Assembly (NCBI GenBank): GCA_026388365.1
Contig: JAPLJW010000299.1
Location: 1-8,663, forward strand
Length of the DNA: 8,663 nt
From: Deltaproteobacteria bacterium
GTDB taxonomy: Bacteria > Desulfobacterota > Syntrophia > Syntrophales > UBA5619
Direction: 5' to 3'
A model generated the notes under the pieces. The model worked only from the letters and a program-made list of their open reading frames with translations, was not told the origin of the DNA and ran no database searches. Below, in pieces: positions 5,494 through 8,663 of the stretch. The position numbers and the translations under genes are program-made. Every line of letters starts with the position of its first letter. Position 1 is the first letter of the stretch.

Positions 5494-7445
5494 GGCGTTT
5501 CACAAAAGCACCGGTGTGGGCGATATTCGCGGCGGTCCTGGTCGCGCTGCCCGCAGCGGTGTTTGCAGCCAAGGTTTCGTCCCAGGACAAGGCGGTGCTT
5601 GCCGCCCGGGATGCCTTTGTCTCCGGAGACGGGTTCAAGCTTGCCGGATATGTGGGAAAGATCCGGGGCCATGCGCTCGAATCCTATGTCGCCTTCTGGC
5701 GGCTGCGGCTGCGCCTGGAGGAAGCCGATCCGGGCGAGGTGAGGGATTTCCTGGACCGCAACGCGGGGACCTTGCTTGCCGAGCAGTTGCGCCGGGATTG
5801 GCTGCTCGTCCTGGGTAAAAACGGATCATGGGAGCCTTTCCGGGAGGAGTACCGCTTGCTCGTCAAAGCGGATCCGGATGTCGCGTGTTATGCGCTTCAG
5901 GAACGCTGGCGGCGGCAGGACGTTTCCATGTTAGCCGAGTTCAAACCCCTCTGGCAGGCGCCGCGGGCGCTGCCCGCAGGCTGCGCGCCGGTGGTCGACG
6001 CGATGCTGCAATCCGGGGATCTCACGCCGCAGGACCTGAGAGATCGCTTCCGGCTGCTCGTACAGACCAACCTGATGGCGGAGGCCCGGCGGATCGCGGA
6101 ACGCCTGCCTGCAGATCAAGCCCCTTCCGCCATTCAGATCGAAAGCGCCGCCGCGGCGCCGGTCCGGTTTCTGGAGCGATCCGCTGCCGATCCGGAAACG
6201 GCGGCCGGACGCGAGCTCCGGATCGTCGCGCTCACAAACCTGGTCCGGAGCGATCTGCAGCGCGCGGTGAGCTTCTGGGACGGCAGGCTGAGGGAACATT
6301 TTCCGCTGGAGGACCAGCAATACGTGTGGGCGATGCTCGCCACCCACGCCGCTCGCCGTCACCTTCCGGAGGCCCTGGATTGGTTCGGAAAAGCCGGGGA
6401 GATGCCGCTTTCGGACGAGCAGCTTGCCTGGCGCACGCGCATCGCGCTCCGGCAGGAAAACTGGCCGGAGGTGAAAAGCGCGATCGAGCGGATGTCGCCT
6501 TCTGAGCGTCATGAGCCGGTCTGGATCTACTGGTTGGGACGCGCGCTGTGCGCGCTCGGGGCGCGGGAAGATGGACGGACGCTGCTTGGCCGTATCGCAG
6601 GCGAACATCATTTCTACGGCCGGCTCGCTGCCGAGGAGTTGGAGATGACGCTCTTGATCCCGCCGATGGCGGCGCCGCCGACCCGGGAAGAAATTGCCGA
6701 GGTCGCCGCCCGGGCCGGCATACAGCGGTCGCTGGCGCTTTACCGGCTCGGCTTGCAGACCGAGGCCGCTGCCGAATGGCGGTGGACCATCCGCACGATG
6801 GACGACCGGACGCTGCTCGCCGCCGCAGAGCTGGCGAAGCGAAACGGGATCTGGGACCGCGCCATCAACACGGCCGACCGGACGGTCGCCGAGCACGACT
6901 TTACGCTGCGCTACCCGGCGCCCTACGGCACAGTGCTCTCGAAGCAGGCGCGCGTCCGTAAACTCGACGAACCGCTGCTCTTCGGGCTGGTTCGCCAGGA
7001 AAGCCGCTTTATCGCCGACGCCAGGTCTTCGGCAGGCGCCGCGGGATTGATGCAGTTGATGCCGTCAACAGCGCGCCTGGTCGCAAAAAAAATCGGAATG
7101 AAGGGCTTTTGCCCCTCCCGTCTGGGACGGCCCGAAGTGAACGCCGCGCTCGGAGCCTTCTATTTGCGGCAAGTGCTCGATGGATTCGGCGGCAACGTGG
7201 TGCTTGCCGCCGCCGCCTACAACGCCGGTCCGGGCCGCGCGCGCAGGTGGTGTGACGCGAAACCCCTCGAGGGCGCGATCTACATCGAAACAATCCCGTT
7301 TGCCGAAACGCGCCAGTACGTCAAGAAGGTGATGGCGAATGCCGTCTATTACGCCGCCTTGTCGGGCGGGGAACAGCGCTCTCTGAAGTTCCGGCTGGGG
7401 ACGATCGGAGGCGTGGCGGCGATGAAGAACGGGACGGACGAATAA
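5490..7445 (+). CDS. slt: Soluble lytic murein transglycosylase (Slt70 type)
   Basis: 651-residue periplasmic enzyme that cleaves the MurNAc-GlcNAc bond of peptidoglycan with formation of 1,6-anhydro-muramic ends; the length is close to E. coli Slt70. A signal peptide is clear: Arg/Lys at 2-6, a hydrophobic core (8-22) and AAVFAA near the cleavage site at ~26-27. Residues ~30-470 are a long Ala/Leu/Arg-rich alpha-helical region corresponding to the superhelical U and linker domains. The SLT catalytic domain (~495-610) has the ES motif RQESRF with catalytic Glu504, GLMQLMP (519-525) and AYNAGPGR (576-583). The start at 5490 overlaps the preceding stop codon as ATGA and gives the signal peptide directly, so the longer open frame back to 5334 is not used. 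The overlap implies translational coupling to the GMP-synthase-type gene, an unexpected functional pairing that may only reflect genome compaction. Confidence 0.95.
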   Translation: MRRFTKAPVWAIFAAVLVALPAAVFAAKVSSQDKAVLAARDAFVSGDGFKLAGYVGKIRGHALESYVAFWRLRLRLEEADPGEVRDFLDRNAGTLLAEQLRRDWLLVLGKNGSWEPFREEYRLLVKADPDVACYALQERWRRQDVSMLAEFKPLWQAPRALPAGCAPVVDAMLQSGDLTPQDLRDRFRLLVQTNLMAEARRIAERLPADQAPSAIQIESAAAAPVRFLERSAADPETAAGRELRIVALTNLVRSDLQRAVSFWDGRLREHFPLEDQQYVWAMLATHAARRHLPEALDWFGKAGEMPLSDEQLAWRTRIALRQENWPEVKSAIERMSPSERHEPVWIYWLGRALCALGAREDGRTLLGRIAGEHHFYGRLAAEELEMTLLIPPMAAPPTREEIAEVAARAGIQRSLALYRLGLQTEAAAEWRWTIRTMDDRTLLAAAELAKRNGIWDRAINTADRTVAEHDFTLRYPAPYGTVLSKQARVRKLDEPLLFGLVRQESRFIADARSSAGAAGLMQLMPSTARLVAKKIGMKGFCPSRLGRPEVNAALGAFYLRQVLDGFGGNVVLAAAAYNAGPGRARRWCDAKPLEGAIYIETIPFAETRQYVKKVMANAVYYAALSGGEQRSLKFRLGTIGGVAAMKNGTDE

Positions 7446-7457
7446 ACGGCGTCTTTC

Positions 7458-7499
7458 AAAGCCCAAAGCCCAAAGCCCAAACCCCAAACCCCAAACCCC
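7458..7499. repeat. Six 7-bp tandem repeats (3x AAAGCCC, 3x AAACCCC), G-quadruplex-prone
   Basis: Six exact 7-base units stand head to tail, three AAAGCCC followed by three AAACCCC, immediately downstream of slt and 25 bases before the next start codon. On the minus strand this gives six G-tracts of three or four separated by TTT or CTTT, which meets the usual G-quadruplex pattern. The unit number is likely variable by slippage. The array fills most of the 79-base gap between the two genes; no clear promoter or terminator hairpin is visible around it. Confidence 0.9.
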
Positions 7500-7524
7500 T
7501 TAGCCGATCAAAGGAGGTCGTGTC

Positions 7525-8663
7525 ATGAGAAGATCCTTGATTCTATCACTGGTGATCATTTTTTTGTCCACCCTGGCCGCCGGCATTTTGTGGGGGCAGG
7601 GGAAGTTTACCAAAGAAACCGAGGAGTGGTTAAAAAAGTCGGAGCTCGGTTCCTACGAAACCCGGGCGTATGACGAAAAGCAGATCTACGAGAAGGCAAA
7701 ACTGGAGAAGGAGGTGTCTGTCTATTCCTATTCGTCACGCGTCCACCAGTTTGGAAAGACCTTCGAGCAGCAGTACCCCGGCATCAAGGTGAACGGCTTC
7801 GACATGGATTCCACGGAGATTGTGACGAAGGTCCTGGCCGAGCAGAAGGCGGGGAATTTTGCGGCCGATGTCATCTTCCTGAAAGATCCGTCCACCGTTT
7901 ACCACGAGTTGCTCCAGAAAGGGCTGGCCTTCACCTATGTTCCCCCGGACCTGAAATCCGTCCTCCCCGAACGCTTCCAGAGGCCCTTTCTCGTCCACCA
8001 CGTCAGTCTCGATGTTATTATCTACAATGTTGAGGCGAACAAGACGGCCCCTATTCAGAGCCTCTGGGACCTGACACGGCCCGAATGGAAGTCGCGGGTC
8101 AGCTTTCCCGATCCGGTGAAGATGCCGGAGTTCATCGAGTTCCTCGCTACCGTCGTCCAGCATGGGGACGAGATGGCCGGAGAGTACCAGCGGGTTTTCG
8201 GAAAGCCCATCCAGCTCGGCAAAGGGGTGAAGAACGCCGGGTATGAGTGGATCCTCCGGGTCCTGAAGAATGACGCCGTCATCGCCGGTTCGACCAACGA
8301 CGTCTCCAACGCCGTGGGGCAACCGGGCCAGCAGAAGCCGCCGGTGGGGATCACGGCCTTCTCCCGGCTGCGGGACAAGGAGAAGGATCCGAAGCTGGCC
8401 TTCGACGTGGCCTATGACGTGAAGCCGGTCCTGGGGATCGCCACGGAGGTGGTCATCGCCATCGTGAACCAGGCGAAGCATCCGAACGCGGCGAAGCTGA
8501 TGACCCGCTGGATGATGGGCGACGAGAAAGGCGGTCAAGGTTACAAGCCCTACTTCGTCCTCGGGGATGTCCCGGTGAGGACGGATCAGATGGCGCCGCA
8601 GGGTTCCCGGACCCTGGCGAAGATGAACGTCTGGATGGCCGATCCGGCCTATGTCTGGGATTA
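7525..8663 (+). CDS. Periplasmic ABC substrate-binding protein, iron(III)-type (3' end outside window)
   Basis: At least 379 residues, open at the right edge. The start has an excellent ribosome-binding site (AAAGGAGGT, 7510-7518, six bases before ATG). Residues 1-~25 are a signal peptide (RR, then a hydrophobic stretch 5-22) with no Cys lipobox, so the protein is probably soluble in the periplasm. After a charged segment (~28-62) comes the first lobe of a family-1 type binding protein: VSVYSYSSRVHQFGKTFEQQ (64-83), then YPGIKV (84-89) and KAGNFAADVIF (108-118). Later features are the WDLTRPEWKSRVSFPDP hinge region and a typical AKLMTRWMMGDEKGGQ segment. This is the pattern of Fe3+/thiamine/spermidine-type solute-binding proteins, closest in style to iron(III) binders (FbpA/AfuA). 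The ligand is uncertain because the iron-binding Tyr pair near the C-terminus is not clearly identifiable. Permease and ATPase genes would be expected just beyond the window. Confidence 0.85.
   Translation, partial: MRRSLILSLVIIFLSTLAAGILWGQGKFTKETEEWLKKSELGSYETRAYDEKQIYEKAKLEKEVSVYSYSSRVHQFGKTFEQQYPGIKVNGFDMDSTEIVTKVLAEQKAGNFAADVIFLKDPSTVYHELLQKGLAFTYVPPDLKSVLPERFQRPFLVHHVSLDVIIYNVEANKTAPIQSLWDLTRPEWKSRVSFPDPVKMPEFIEFLATVVQHGDEMAGEYQRVFGKPIQLGKGVKNAGYEWILRVLKNDAVIAGSTNDVSNAVGQPGQQKPPVGITAFSRLRDKEKDPKLAFDVAYDVKPVLGIATEVVIAIVNQAKHPNAAKLMTRWMMGDEKGGQGYKPYFVLGDVPVRTDQMAPQGSRTLAKMNVWMADPAYVWD

Noticed and set aside
5931..6896. A 321-codon open frame on the minus strand
   Set aside because: It lies wholly antisense to slt, its translation is Arg/Pro/Gly-rich with no recognisable motif, and it is explained by the high GC of the real gene.
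7065..7487. Minus-strand open frame beginning in the tandem repeat (start MGFGLWALGF)
   Set aside because: The start peptide is just the translated 7-bp repeat and the rest is antisense to the slt catalytic domain.
7458..7499. Telomere-like or CRISPR-like repeat
   Set aside because: Units are 7 bp with no spacers and lie inside a bacterial intergenic gap; a simple tandem repeat explains them.
7735..8538. A 267-codon open frame on the minus strand
   Set aside because: Antisense shadow of the ABC substrate-binding protein, which has a strong ribosome-binding site, a signal peptide and family motifs on the plus strand.

Overview
The window is GC-rich, gene-dense bacterial chromosome carrying mostly housekeeping and accessory metabolic genes. 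The gene set suggests an anaerobic Desulfobacterota-like ('deltaproteobacterial') organism: a viroplasmin-type RNase HI, an EFR1-type flavodoxin/ferredoxin fusion, a stand-alone GMP-synthase-type ATP pyrophosphatase, a UPF0200-like kinase, and AAAGCCC/AAACCCC intergenic tandem repeats. This taxonomic guess comes from gene content only.

Left part (1-2419): the 5' end of serS runs leftward off the window. It is divergent from a full RNase HI gene with an N-terminal hybrid-binding domain. A strong GC hairpin follows rnhA. Next comes a leftward P-loop kinase of the UPF0200/dephospho-CoA-kinase-like type. It is divergent from a rightward integral-membrane methyltransferase of the isoprenylcysteine/phospholipid methyltransferase type, and a 7-bp inverted repeat lies between their starts.

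Middle part (2592-5493): an EFR1 flavodoxin/2x[4Fe-4S] protein is followed by an AT-richer spacer with a recognisable promoter. Then comes a long, unusual nucleoside diphosphate kinase (NDK) whose ribosome-binding site may sit in a hairpin. Directly behind its stop codon lie two gene scraps that do not belong together. One is about 40 codons from the C-terminus of glutaminyl-tRNA synthetase. The other, in a different frame, is the last ~27 codons of a second, more ordinary NDK. They look like the scar of a rearrangement in which a native ndk was lost and an extended, probably foreign NDK now occupies the site. This is the most interesting spot in the window. A GMP-synthase-type ATP pyrophosphatase without a glutaminase domain follows.

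Right part (5490-8663): the pyrophosphatase gene overlaps by 4 bp (ATGA) with a full-length Slt70-type soluble lytic transglycosylase. After a short spacer with six 7-bp tandem repeats (G-quadruplex-prone on the minus strand) begins a periplasmic iron(III)-type ABC substrate-binding protein, cut by the window end.

I see no rRNA, tRNA, CRISPR array, insertion sequence or intact mobile element. No stretch longer than 300 bases lacks a gene. No clear multi-gene defence or biosynthetic system is present; the candidates for novelty are individual proteins and the rearranged ndk/glnS junction.
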